From: Amorphophallus konjac
Lineage: Eukaryota > Streptophyta > Magnoliopsida > Alismatales > Araceae
DNA length: 64,000 nucleotides
Reading direction: 5' to 3'
NCBI GenBank assembly: GCA_022559845.1
Contig: JAHNEJ010001279.1
Span: forward strand, 202,234 to 266,233
Shown in pieces: positions 33,404 through 44,389 of the stretch. The first letter of the stretch is position 1. Each line of letters starts with the position of its first letter. Below the pieces are notes generated by a model. It was not told the origin of the DNA and made no database searches. It saw only the letters and a program-made list of their open reading frames with translations. The translations under genes and the position numbers were made by a program.

Positions 33404-33497
33404 CTCACAATGACTTATAGTTGTCATCATCAAAAAGGGGAAGAATGTTGTACATCTTCGGTTTTGATGATGTCTAAACTATAAGCCATTGAGTGAG
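33404..33497 (+). other. Polypurine tract inside a long inverted repeat, Copia-4
   Basis: The upstream arm at 33404-33435 pairs with 33462-33497 over about 30 bases with two small bulges; CATCATCAAAA and TTTTGATGATG, and CTTATAGTT and AACTATAAG, are perfect. PPT AAAAAGGGGAAGAA (33432-33445) and the LTR start TGTTGTACA (33446) occupy the 26-nt loop. It is the clearest of the four cases. Confidence 0.75.
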
Positions 33498-35082
33498 ATG
33501 TTAATTTTTATCAAAAATATACAAAATTATTAATCATGATGTGGACAGGTCAAAGCAACTCAAGAAAGGGAAGGAAGCAGTCCAAAGCCAGAAAATAACA
33601 AGGTTTTCTACACCTATGGAGCAGAAGTCGACTTCTGAGTCACTGGAAGTCGACTTCTGCACACAGGCCAGAACCACCTGGTTCTGGATAGGCACAGAAG
33701 TCGACTTCCACTGATGCAGAAGTCGACTTTCGCCTGACATGTAGAACAGAATTTTTCTGGGGATTCTCAGAAGTCGACTTTAGAGCCTTTGGAAGTCGAC
33801 TTTCACGGAAAATTGGTTATGTGAACCCTAAAATGGACCCATTTGTTACAAGATCTGATACCCAAGTTGTGGATCCATTATGGCACGCACAAAGATGTGC
33901 CAAAAAATGTGGACTTCTAACAGATTCTATTTCACCCAATGGAGAAGACTTGTTCTTCAACCTTCTTGCAGAAAAATAGGAGTTTCCCAGCTGTTGCTCC
34001 AACCAGATTAGCAGATATTCAGGAAGCATTTCAAAAATTGAAATTTGTGGCAGGAAGGCTCAAGAGAAGACGAGTGAAAAAGCTTCAAGTACAGGAAGGA
34101 AGAGGTATAATAAAAAGAGAAGCGGTAACAGAATAGAAGAGGAGGCTGCGAAGTGAAAAGATGTGTGGCTGCTAGAAAAGAACTCTCTGCAACTCGTGGG
34201 AAGGAGAAGAGAGATAGGGCCTATGCTATCTAGATCAAGGAGAAGAAGGAGAGGAAGAAAACGAGAGCAACGCCAGGAGATCCAGAGTTGCAGCACGGCT
34301 TCTGCAAATGGAAGAGCAGCAACAGCAGAAGAGTAGCAGCATCAAAAGAGCAGCAGCAGGAGAAGCACCAGCAGCAGCACCAGATCAGTTGAGGTCTAGA
34401 ACTAGAGAAGAAGAAGCTACAGATACTTCACCAAATCGAGGTCAAGTTGCTCTCCAGGAAGAAGACCAGAGAGGGGTCCAGATCGTAGGAGCTGCAGATC
34501 CAGATCTGGAGGAGTTCTCTGGAAACCAGGCGCACTCCTTCCATAGATCGTGTCATCCGGCCATCAGGAGAATTCTACACTCGATCTGTGTTTCTACTTT
34601 CATTCAATCTTTCTGTAGTTTCTTTTTTCTGTTCTGTTAATCAAGCTGTGGAATCAGCGGAGTTGTCAGATCGAGCTGGGGAGCTCTGATCTGGGGTTAA
34701 GCTGTGGAAACAGTGGAGTGTTTAGATCGAGCTGGGGTGCTCGGATCTGGGTTTGTTCAAGCTGTGAGTCAGCGGAGTTTTCAAGCTGTGAGTCAGCAGA
34801 AGGAAGTCTCACCGGGTTTGGTGAGGGGTGGACGTAGGCAGACTGGGTGTCTGGCCAAACCCCTTAAAAAATCCATGTCTCCTTTGTGTGTGATTGTTTG
34901 CATTCACTTGTGACTTCTGCTAGATGCATGCCTAGGACCGTCTATGTCATGCATAGAGTATTCATTTTAATTTCTGCATAAGTCACATAGTTTAAATTGT
35001 TCATATAAAATTGCAATAGTTTTTGAATTTGGGGGCGGATCTATTCACCCCCCCTCTAGACCATCGTTCCACCTATACAACA
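33446..35082 (+). repeat. Copia-4 LTR, 1637 bp
   Basis: TGTTGTA...TACAACA ends (7-bp inverted repeat), a PPT on its left and a primer site on its right. It has six GAAGTCGACTTC-type palindromes in U3 (33624-33800), a TATAATAAAA box (34106-34115), a purine-rich leader, a U5 hairpin array (34640-34800) and the CACCCCCCCTCTAG tract near the end. One LTR between a 3' internal end and a new gag implies a tandem arrangement or LTR recombination. Confidence 0.85.
33624..33800. repeat. Phased GAAGTCGACTTC pairs (array E)
   Basis: GTCGAC cores at 33627, 33649, 33700, 33722, 33773 and 33795: pairs exactly 22 bp apart, repeating every 73 bp. The first spacer holds CCAGAACC...GGTTCTGG, a perfect 8-bp inverted repeat. 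Array D shows the same layout in another LTR family. Confidence 0.92.
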
Positions 35083-35084
35083 CT

Positions 35085-35096
35085 TGGTATCAGAGT
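35085..35096 (+). other. Primer-binding site
   Basis: TGGTATCAGAGT, 11 of 12 bases of the initiator tRNA-Met site, two bases after the LTR end. Confidence 0.85.
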
Positions 35097-35142
35097 GGGT
35101 GCTTAATTCAATTGGTCCAATGACGAAGAGCTCTATAGTGGA

Positions 35143-36873
35143 ATGGCTACCTGGGGACATGTTGCCGAAGGTCACTCAATGACCAGACCACCTTACTTTG
35201 ATGGTTCTAACTATTATTATTGGAAAAATCAAATGCAGGTTTTCCTCCAAGCACAGAATCATGAAATCTGGAGAGTGGTGAGCAAAGGCCCGTTTGAGCT
35301 TCTCGGTGATGAAGACACATGGACAAGGGAGCAGATCAGGAAGTCCAATCTGAATTGGGGAGCAATGAATATGATGCAGTGCGCACTCCACCCTACAAAA
35401 TTTTCTAGAGTTTCATCATGCGCTAGTGCCAAAGAGATGTGAGACAGACTTGAGGTAATTTATGAAGGCACATCACATGTGAGAGAAACAAAAGCAAATA
35501 TGTTAGTTTCAGAATATGAACTATTTAAAATGAAACCACATGAATCTATTTCAGACATGTATGCCAGGCTATCTTAGCTGATAAATAGTTTTAAAAGCCT
35601 AGGGAAAAGTTATTCAGAGTAAGAACTTGCAAGAAAAGTCCTTAGGTCATTAACCCCTACATGGCATACTAAAGCTACAGTCATAGAGGAATCCAAAGAT
35701 TTATCCATCTTGACTGTTGATGAATTGATAGGTTCTCTTATGACTTATGAGCTTAATTGGCAAAGAATAGAAGAAGAAGCCATTGAGACTGAAGGCTAAT
35801 TTGGATAGCTATGAATCTTCTGAGGAATGTAAGTCATCCAGCTCTGAAATAGGCCTAGATGAATGTTCCTTGATAACAAAAGAGTTCAGAAAACTCTTAA
35901 GGAAAGAAGGTAAGAACTTCAAGAATCCAAAGGGTCAGGTAAGAAAGTCATCCAATTTCAAATCTAGATCATCTGAGAAAAAATCTAACAAACTTGTTTG
36001 TTACAATTGCAACAAGCCCGGACACAGCAAAATTGAAAGTCCACAAAATGAGAAGAAAACACGCTCCAAGAGGAAAGACAAGAAGAAAGCTATGAAATGT
36101 ACCTGGAGTGATGAAGAGGAAAGTGAAGGGAAGAGTTCTTCTAGTGAAACCAATGAAGACTTAGGTCTCATGGCATTAAGTCAGTACGAGGAAAGTGAGA
36201 ACTCTTCTCCATTTGAGCATTTCACTATCAATGATTGGCAAGAAGCATATGGTGAGTTGCTTGATAAATGTGATATTATTAGAAAGGAAAACAAAACTCT
36301 GAATAAGAAAATGAATGCCATGATTCATGATACAACCTTATCTGATAAGAATGCGTGGTTGCAAATTGAAATATCAAATCTAAAGAAACAAGTTCATGAT
36401 TTAAAATTTTTTAAATCTGAACTAAGAGAACTGGAAGATGAGAATGAAAATCTGAGAGATGAAATTGATGAATTGAGAATGAGAATGTAAAAATCAGAAT
36501 CAAACGAATTAAAAGAAGAAAATGAAAATCTAAAAAACATCATTGATGGCTTGAAGCTGGAATTGTAGAATTTTGGAAAGGAAACTAATCTGGCCACTGA
36601 AAAGGTTGCTGCAATCAAGTGTGTTAATGATGAACTGCAAAGAGAAGTTAAAAAATTGAAACAAGAATTGAATGAAAAGCAAGACTCTCTTGAAAAATGA
36701 CCAAAGAAAAAGATAATCTAGATGCCATGCTAGGATCTAGAGTGATTTTTTAGAAAGAAGGGTTCGGCTACAATCCAACGGCCAAGAAAGAATTTCAGTT
36801 AAAAACAATCACATTCGTGGCCAAACAAGACTCAGGGAAGAAAAAGCCTCTTGTAAACATGTATGGTCCAGAA
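35143..36873 (+). pseudogene. gag: Copia-4 gag, broken and truncated
   Basis: Starts MATWGHVAEGHS..., the best-preserved gag N-terminus in the window (PPYFDGSNYYYWKNQM, UBN2 domain to about 35780). It is broken by TGA at 35440 (at the Trp of KEMWD), by further stops and by a frameshift before 35783. A zinc knuckle CYNCNKPGHSKIES (about 35999-36040) has lost its last Cys. A coiled coil follows, with stops at 36488 and beyond. It is cut at 36873 by the LTR of Copia-5, so no pol follows here. Confidence 0.85.
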
Positions 36874-38976
36874 TGTTGTGTATCCTCTGGTTTTGATAAT
36901 GACAAAAATGTGATTGATTTGATTGATGCTGGCAAAATTGTTGTGATTTAAAGTTGAGTAAAATAATATATGTTATAATGTCTTTTCATTAAGTCAAGAT
37001 AAGTTCCATGTTCAAAATCAGGTCGATGCACATTGTAATCAGGTCGATGCATCTTCTAGTTTAAAGAAGATCAAGTCGATGCATATTCATGCATGTTGCC
37101 AGACAGGTCAATGCATCTACACTTTTTTGGCCTAGCAGGTCCATGCGGTTGTAGAAGTCTTGCATTATGAGGTCGATGCGATAAAGGATCTTGTGCTTAT
37201 AAGATCGATGCACCTTGTGCATCGTCTTGGAGATCAACTCGATGCAGAAATGTACTGCATCAATGTTTTGAGAGTTTTTGGTAGCATCTCACTAGACAGG
37301 TCGACACGCCTCAGTGGCAAGTCGATGTTACAGTACATGGAGTGTGGGCTTATGCATTAACAGGTCGATGCACTATGTATGTGCATCAATGCAGTGATTA
37401 TTTTTCTGACTGCATAAGGTCTACATGTATGAGAAACAGGTCGATACTTTATTGCAAACTTGCTGCATTAGTTCATCACGTTTAAAAGACAAGTCGATGC
37501 ACTTTGCTTGTGCATCGATGCATTTGCAGAAATTCACGTATTCATTTAGCTTGTCTTCATGATATGCTTAACTTTGCATTCTATAATCATTTATTTTGAT
37601 ATCTCATTAGCTACATGAAAATGAAGTTAATGATGAATCTTCATATCTGTTGTGTAAGGAACATCAAAAGTGGAATTGCCAGAGTGACTCGGCAAATTGT
37701 TCAAACATCTAAACTGTAACGTTCAGAACCAAACTGGACAAGTCATCTTCACTCAAATCTCCTAAGTACAAAACACCCCTGGTACTAATTGAGCATGAAA
37801 GGCAACCGTTCGATTGAAGTCCTCAGTAAAGGTCACGTGGTTCGAAAGATGAAGCAGTCTGGCACGTGATCCAAGAATGATACCGTAACAGAAGAATCTG
37901 TCACGTGGAAGGTCTCCAGCCTTTATTTGACACATGGATTCTCGGATCAAGTGCCTTCTAGAAATCATTTTGTCGGGAGTGTTCCCTCCACGTGCCTTAT
38001 CGGAATCTTGTGGGGTCCACAAGATTCATGCTCGAAGATAAAAAGGGATCGTACGTGCGCTAGAAAAGATGAGAAATATAGAGGGGACAAGCGAATAGAG
38101 CAGAGAGCAGAAAAGGGAAGAATAAAAAGATGTTAGAGATAGTCACTGCGAACCAGAGCTCGAGAGAGTTTTCAAAAAGCTTAGAGTTAGAGAAATTCAG
38201 AAGAGAGAGCTTGAAAGGAGTGAGTGCTGAGAAGAAGTCTAAGAGAAGAGAGCTTGAGGAGAAATAGGGTTGGCCTCGACTTCTAGATCAGATTCAAAGT
38301 CTATTGCTCAAGATAGCTATATGTTTTCATTATGTCTTTGTCATGTTTTTCTGTTTCTTTTTGCTTGTCTTTGAACTGATCTAAGCTGTGTAATCAATGG
38401 TCCAAGCTGTGAGACAACAACGAGGAGTTTTCCTCAGACAGCAAGCTATGAAGCTCAGCCGTTTGTAAGCTGTGTGTTCAGCATATTCAAAGCTATGTAT
38501 CAGTGCTTGAGTGAGGGGTGGACGTAGATCTCAAGATTGAGATAGAACCACCTTAAAAATTGCCTTGTCTCTTGTGTGCAATTGCTTGCCTTGTCTTGAT
38601 TCATTCAGTATTTTCTCTATCTAAATTATACCTATTGATCGACATCTCAGTGGTATATCAAAAGATGCAGTCAGAAGGATAGGTTATGCCTATCTGGCAA
38701 ACTATCTCTTGCGTGGGGAGATTCATGAATCAAACCTCTGCCTAGTACCAGAACTGAGTTGTCATGTTGAATGCCTATTTGCTGATTATAATATCATTAG
38801 GTGTTCTGTATGGATGATAGTAATTCTTCATTAGATCTTCTCGGTGCTCATCCAGATCTATTTGGTAGTTTACTTCATAGCAATTTTCATTCCACATTTT
38901 TATTATTGTTGTTAAGTAAAAATTGGGGTTGATCTATTCACCCCCCCTCTAGATCAGTAGTTCATCCATATTGTCA
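36874..38976 (+). repeat. Copia-5 5' LTR, 2103 bp
   Basis: TGTTGTGTATCC...ATATTGTCA, inserted in Copia-4 gag and followed by a primer site. It is a close relative of the truncated LTR at 29343. It contains a GGTCGATGCA array (37022-37520), GATAAAAAGG (38037-38046), a short U5 hairpin array (38385-38500) and a three-stem element (38646-38758). Confidence 0.85.
38646..38758 (+). other. Three-stem leader element (Copia-5 LTR)
   Basis: Outer stem CTCAG-TGGTA (38646-38655) with TACCA-gaa-CTGAG (38746-38758). Inner hairpins are GATAGG (38678-38683) with CCTATC (38689-38694) around TTATG, and the palindrome GATTCATGAATC (38720-38731). Compared with 20351-20456 all three stems differ in sequence but still pair. 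TGGTATATCAAA is shared with block CB1. Confidence 0.65.
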
Positions 38977-38978
38977 CG

Positions 38979-38990
38979 TGGTATCAGACC
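38979..38990 (+). other. Primer-binding site
   Basis: TGGTATCAGACC, 11 of 12 bases of the tRNA-Met site, two bases after the Copia-5 LTR. Confidence 0.8.
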
Positions 38991-39034
38991 CAAACTCTCC
39001 TTAAGGGCTTAACATCCCGGAGAGATCTGGTGAA

Positions 39035-39383
39035 ATGGATGCTAGAGGTCTTATAACTGAGGGTCATTCCGTAAGTAAGCCTCCATTCTTCAATGGAACT
39101 GACTATGCATACTGGAAGAATTGATTGTAGGTTTTCGTAAGAGCTAAAGACCACGAGATCTGGAAGGTGATCAGCCGAGGTCCTTTCGAGCTTCCCGAAG
39201 ATAAAGATGTCTGGACTCGGGAGTAAATTCAAAGATCAACTCTGAATTGGTGTGGGATGAACGCTATGCAATGCGCTCTACATCCCACCGAGTTTTCCAG
39301 AGTGTCCTGCTCCACAGTGAAGGAAATGTGGGATAAATTGCAGGTAATATATGAGGGAACATCTCAGGTAAGGGAAACCATTA
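39035..39383 (+). pseudogene. gag: Copia-5 gag N-terminal fragment
   Basis: Starts MDARGLITEGHS and continues as a UBN2-type gag (PPFFNGTDYAYWKN, WKVISRGPFELP, LNWCGMNAMQCALHPTEFSR), with stops after YWKN and WTRE. It parallels Copia-4 gag codon by codon to RET, then at about 39384 joins LTR-type sequence with GGTCGATGCA motifs. Everything downstream of the junction is missing. Confidence 0.8.
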
Positions 39384-41062
39384 TATTCAACAAGGTTGAT
39401 GCACTTTCTAGTCTGAAGCCTGTCAGGTCGATGCATCTTTGTAACACGTTGAATATAAGGTCGATGCATGTTTGTGCTTTCAGTCGATGCATATACTCGC
39501 ATGTGGTCACACAGGTCAGTGCATGTATACACCACCAATATATCAGATCGGTGCACTAGTGACTTTGTGCTCTGCAAGGTCGATGCACATTACACCTTGT
39601 GTAATGCAAGGTCGATGCACATCCTTAACTTCATTCTAGAAGGCCGATGCTCATGCAAGTATTATGCACATCAGGTTGATGCACGTATTGCAACATGTTC
39701 TACAAGGTCGATGCACATTCTACAACATGCTTTATAAGGTTCATGTACAATCTAAGGTCTGTGCACACGTAGAGTCGGTGCACATGTAGAGTCTAAGGTC
39801 GAAGCACATATAGAACTCAAGTCATCAAGTCTGTGCATTGGGGCCTATACTTTAATGCATCTGCATTATCATAGATTCTTTTGATTTGAGCATCTGATTT
39901 CTCTAAAATTGGCTAAGTATGCATTCTTCTGAGCAATTATGATGAAAAACATGTTTGATGAAATGTCTTATATCTTATTGACAGGGATTCAATCAAACAC
40001 TTAAAGGGCAGAGTGCAGCAAAGACTTAAGTGATCACATGATCCCAAAATTGATTTAAACAGATACGTGATCCAAGGCTGCCAGCTTTTCAAGAACGATC
40101 AGACACGTGGATTCGCCTCATCTTCAAGATCTGACACGTGGATCTATTCAAGCCACTTTTCTGAAAAGCTACTGGCAGGAATCCTCTCTCCACGCATCGA
40201 ACTGAAATCACATGGGGACCACTTGATCTAGTTCACTCGTATAAAAAGGGGAACTCTCGTCTGACGGAAGAGAAAAGAAGACAACCAGATGACCAGGCAG
40301 AGGATGATTGAAGAAAGAAGAAGATATACAGAGAGTGGAAGAAAATAGAAGTGAAAGGCTGTCGAAGGAGAAGAGAGAATCCATAGCAGTGAGAGCGTCA
40401 GAGCTCATAGAAGAGTAGAGTGTTGGAGAGTGAGAGTTAGTTACAGAAAAGAGAAGAAAAGCCAGAACATAGTATCGGAGAAGAGGAGAAGAAGTGAGAG
40501 AAAAGTTTGTTGCTGAAGTCACGATTCCTAGATCATATCTAGAATCGTCTACTCACTTGAGCTATATTGGTTTTCATGTTTCATCTGGTCATTGTTTTCA
40601 GTCCTTTGTTTTTTTTCTTTTATCTCTATGTTTCAAGCTAATTGGCAGCGGAGCAAGCTGTGATGCTCAGCGGTGAGGAGCGACTGCTCGGACAGCATGT
40701 TGTAGTGCTCAGCGGTTCAAGCTGTTAGTCAGCAATTAGCAAGCTGTGTTGCTCAACGGTTGTAGGGATTCATCCCCGAAGTTATGGATCAGCGGTTTAA
40801 GCTATGTGTTAGCGGAAGCCACACTCAAGTTTGAGTGTAGGGTGGACGTAGGTCTCAAGGTTGAGATCAAACCACCTAAAAACTCTTGTGTCCTCTGTGC
40901 GATTGCTTACTTGTTTACAGCTTCGATTAGATGTATGCTTAGGGCAGTTCATAGTTTGCATTTGATTTTGATCTCATTCTCATTTGAATGAGTTGTGAAT
41001 GCCTTCAACTATCAAGTACATAAAAAGTTGTGGCAGGAAAGATTGGTTACGCCAATCAGGAA
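39384..41062 (+). repeat. Partial copia LTR of the Copia-2 family
   Basis: From 39647 on it matches 15811-15887 plus 19029-20402. It has a GGTCGATGCA array (39390-39740), TATAAAAA (40240-40247), a leader, a U5 hairpin array (40640-40815), and stops inside the three-stem element at 41062, where Tat-1 is inserted. Its left end is a junction with gag, so the LTR start is missing. Confidence 0.8.
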
Positions 41063-41849
41063 TGTCATACCTGTGGACGCACTAAAATTTGAAGGGAATC
41101 TGTTCGTTTGTTGATCGGGGTTAATTCGTCTATTTAGTGCAAGGGCGTGCCAGTCACAAAGTGACAATTTATTCGGGCTTCACGGAAGCCCATGGTGCGC
41201 GCGATCTGACTAATCAGATAATTGTGTGGTTCGTGTCGGGACCGAAACCCGCCACGCCATAAAGGTCACGGCGTTATTTACATCCCCCATATGGGGGAAC
41301 ACCCTTGATTGATTCCCGGGAATAAGGGCCCTACGGCCTAAAGAGAATACTAATAATGCAGGAGGATAGTGAAAGATGAACTATGCTATAAACTCGTATC
41401 GGGACATGAATGTTCAGACTATGTCGGCCACTCACGGGCCACTTCATGTTCGGACGAAGGTCCGTGTTTGTAGTATAAAAGATGGTAACAAAACCGCACA
41501 GATGTCTGCCACGAACAAGGCAAGTTTAATGAGAATGGGGGATTGGATCCCGATAGGGACGGGTCAAGTTGATAGACTGTTGGCCGGAGATGATTTCGGA
41601 CTATGGCCATGTCGGAAATTCCGTAAACCACGTCCGATACCATACGGCTTCGTTGATTTTCTCTTTGCACCCAGTCCGAGGGAGTGAATTATTAAGTGCA
41701 TAGCCCGAGCTCACTAACGTGCGCCCTCACACGTGGATCGACCTGCGCGGTCAGGTCACGGGGTTCGACCTGTCCGGTCAGGTCGCGGGGGTCAAGGGGG
41801 CAGTGCCGGGTAAGGACTTCAAAGGAGGGTGCCGGATAAGGGAGCACAA

Positions 41850-42075
41850 AGGGGGGGCGCGCCGGTTATGGGTACTACAAGGGGGGGCGCCGGTTGAGGG
41901 AGCACAAGGGAGGGCGCGTCGGATCAGCCAAGAATAGGAGGGCGCGCCGGATTGAGGCCAAAGGGAGCACACTATTCATTTTAGTAGTTTGAAGATGGAT
42001 TTGAGTGTGGGGCTAAACCGGCGTGGGGGGTAGCGCGCCGGATTAACCCGCGCTGGATTAAGAGCGTGCCGGAAT
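41850..42075. repeat. GGCGCGCCGGATTAA motif cluster, left
   Basis: Repeats of GGGGGCGC-GCCGG, GCGCGCCGGATTAA and ACCGGCG with varied spacing, just downstream, in minus orientation, of the presumed Tat-1 transcription start. Confidence 0.65.
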
Positions 42076-43122
42076 AGCTTCTGTGGGTTTTATTTCATTC
42101 TATTTGACTCTTTTTGCTTCTGTTCCTGTTTCTTCAACCTGTACACTGATCCAGTGGGTGGATTGTTTGTTCAGTTGACACTTTAAATCAATGGAATGCT
42201 TCTTAACATTTGTTGAGGTGAATGAATACATGTATTTGGATGTTTTACTTGAGGGGTTTATTATGCAGAGACTCAGAGGTTCAGGTTGATTTAGGGGCTT
42301 CGAACACGCTGCTCTTATACTCAGAGAACTTGGTCTGTTCATTTGTTCTTAAGTGTTCTCGTCCTGGCAAAATTTGGGCAGCATCTCCCCTAGACTGGGA
42401 GTTGCCAGAGAAAAATAAGGAACACCAAACGGATAACTCCGCGGTGAACCTCAAATCTAGACCTCATGGCGGTCCAATAACCCAGATGTGAGTGTTGGAA
42501 AGCTCGAGGACTAGCCTTCAAGAGCTCTCACGACTCACGGGTGATGATTTCATGGAACGGGACAGATGTAGGCCATAGGTGGCCATGAATGTTTACCCTT
42601 TGAACGGGTTCCCTCAGAGTTCATGCCACAGAAGGGCAAGCTTCCGAGGACCCCAGGTGATTTAGAAAACTGGGAGAAAGAAAACGGAAGAAACGGGGGA
42701 GAGATCAGAGCAATAGAATGCTATTTACGCCCACAAAAGACACTCTTTTATTCATCCTCAAGGGGAAAGGAGGGAAGAGAGGTACAAAAGGAGATCTACC
42801 CCCAAAGCACGGGGAAGAATACAACAGAGAAGATAAAAGAAAAAGAACCAGGCGTTGAGGTGGGGGGAAGAAGAAGATACACCGGTGGGGGAGAAGAAGG
42901 AACAGGGCACAAGCTCCTCCCCCTCTCTCCCCTCTCTCTCCTTCACTCTCTCTCTCCTTCTTTCTTCACCTTGCAGATGGGAATGGATGTAGCTTCTTCT
43001 TCTCTTCGGATGCCGGAGACCCTAGCCGAACCAGCCAGCCTTCCCTTCAGCCTCTCTTCTCTCAGCCCTCTCTTCTTCGAGCTCTCCTCTTCCTCTTCTT
43101 CTTCGGCTTCACAATGCTGCCC

Positions 43123-43130
43123 CTTTTATA
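43123..43130 (-). promoter_or_regulatory. TATA box of the Tat-1 LTR
   Basis: TATAAAAG on the minus strand (TTCTATAAAAGGGGCAG context). The GC-rich motif cluster 43395-43675 lies upstream of it in that orientation. Confidence 0.6.
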
Positions 43131-43394
43131 GAACGACCATCCTGGGAGCGTCCCTGCCACTTCCACCTCGTCCGCAACGAAGTCGAGAGTTGACTGGCTA
43201 TGCTGGACACCATTGATTCGTCCCGTACACTGCTGCTCGTCCGAGGATGGGACGCTCAGAGATTTGTCAGAGCTTGCCTTGCTGCTGCTACTTATGTGCT
43301 GTCGAACGGAGGTAGAAGCAGAGCCATGGGCATTGAATGTTCTTTGTACGCCATAATGATGCAAAATAGAGAATCGAAGTGTAGATGGGATGTC

Positions 43395-43675
43395 TTGTTT
43401 GCGCGCCGAATTAAGAAGATGATATAGTGATGGGTTCTCCAAAAGTAGCGCGCCGTATTAAGTTTTTGACCTTCAAATGGCCACGCTGCTTTAGCATTCG
43501 AAGGAAGAGCTTTAAAAAATGGGCAAATGGATACTTCGGTTAAAACGGCGCGGCCGAGGGGCGCGCCGGATTAAATATTGGCAAAGGGGCGCCGTATTAA
43601 GAACATCAAGGGGGGCGCCGTAAAAGCTAGGGGGGGCGCCGGTTTAAGGCTCTTCCGCGCCGTTTTAAGCGTCGA
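43395..43675. repeat. GGCGCGCC/TTAA motif cluster, right
   Basis: GCGCGCCGAATTAAG, GCGCGCCGTATTAAG, TTAAAACGGCGCGGCC, GGCGCGCCGGATTAAA, GGCGCCGTATTAAG, GGCGCCGTAAAAG, GGCGCCGGTTTAAGG and CGCGCCGTTTTAAG follow one another. Each is a GC palindrome beside a TTAA-like element. Confidence 0.75.
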
Positions 43676-44389
43676 ATGGATTCTTTTCAAAGTCGAGGCC
43701 ATTTATATGAATGTTGGCATTCCCGGCATGTTCCGGTTGCGATGTATGGCCTCCGTAATATTCCGTTCGCAGCCTCCGGGACTCGGTCCTAGACTTTGTG
43801 TGACTTTTGGTGCATGCCGAGACTGTGCCGGAGTTCCTGACTTTTCTCTGATTCAGCTCTCGGCATGGCCGGTCGGAGCGTTGTAGCTGTATCTTCTGCT
43901 TAGGGGGCTTCCTTAGCGGGTAGCGGACCACCAAGCGAGTTCTCGTCCTGATCGGGTGAGGCATGAGGTTTCTTCGGCATTTTCGTCTTTGACTCGTGCT
44001 CGAATGTGTAGACGCGAATGTCGCCATGATCATCATCGTCATTTTTTTTGGCGTCCACAAATGCCCCCCACTCGTGGGTGGCGCAAACGAGAGACGAGTG
44101 CGCGGGGCCCGTGAGTGTAGAGCTCTTCGACATGATTCTTCCGAGCCAGTGGGATGCTAGTCAGGTGCAAGTTCACGGGAAAGCGCTCACTCCTTCAGCG
44201 AAGGGATGAGGGGATTGCTTCACCGCATATGCACGCAGACTGAGATGTTAGAGTGGGGGTTTAGTCATCAGCATGGGGTGGATACCGAAGCGAGAACGAA
44301 GGGTCTATGTGTCATCTCGGACAAAAGGCCCAAAACAACTTAGACGATGCCAACCCCAAAGGGGGAGTTGTTGACTCGTGCTGGGTTTA

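Noticed and set aside
39384..41062. Whether this LTR is the 3' LTR of Copia-5
   Set aside because: Its sequence is of the Copia-2 family, not that of the LTR at 36874, and it has no PPT on its left; it joins gag directly, so it is a separate or recombined piece.
42623..43216. Frame of 197 codons on the plus strand, Ser/Pro-rich at its end
   Set aside because: It lies in the Tat-1 LTR leader, antisense to the promoter, on pyrimidine-rich low-complexity sequence and has no recognisable domain.
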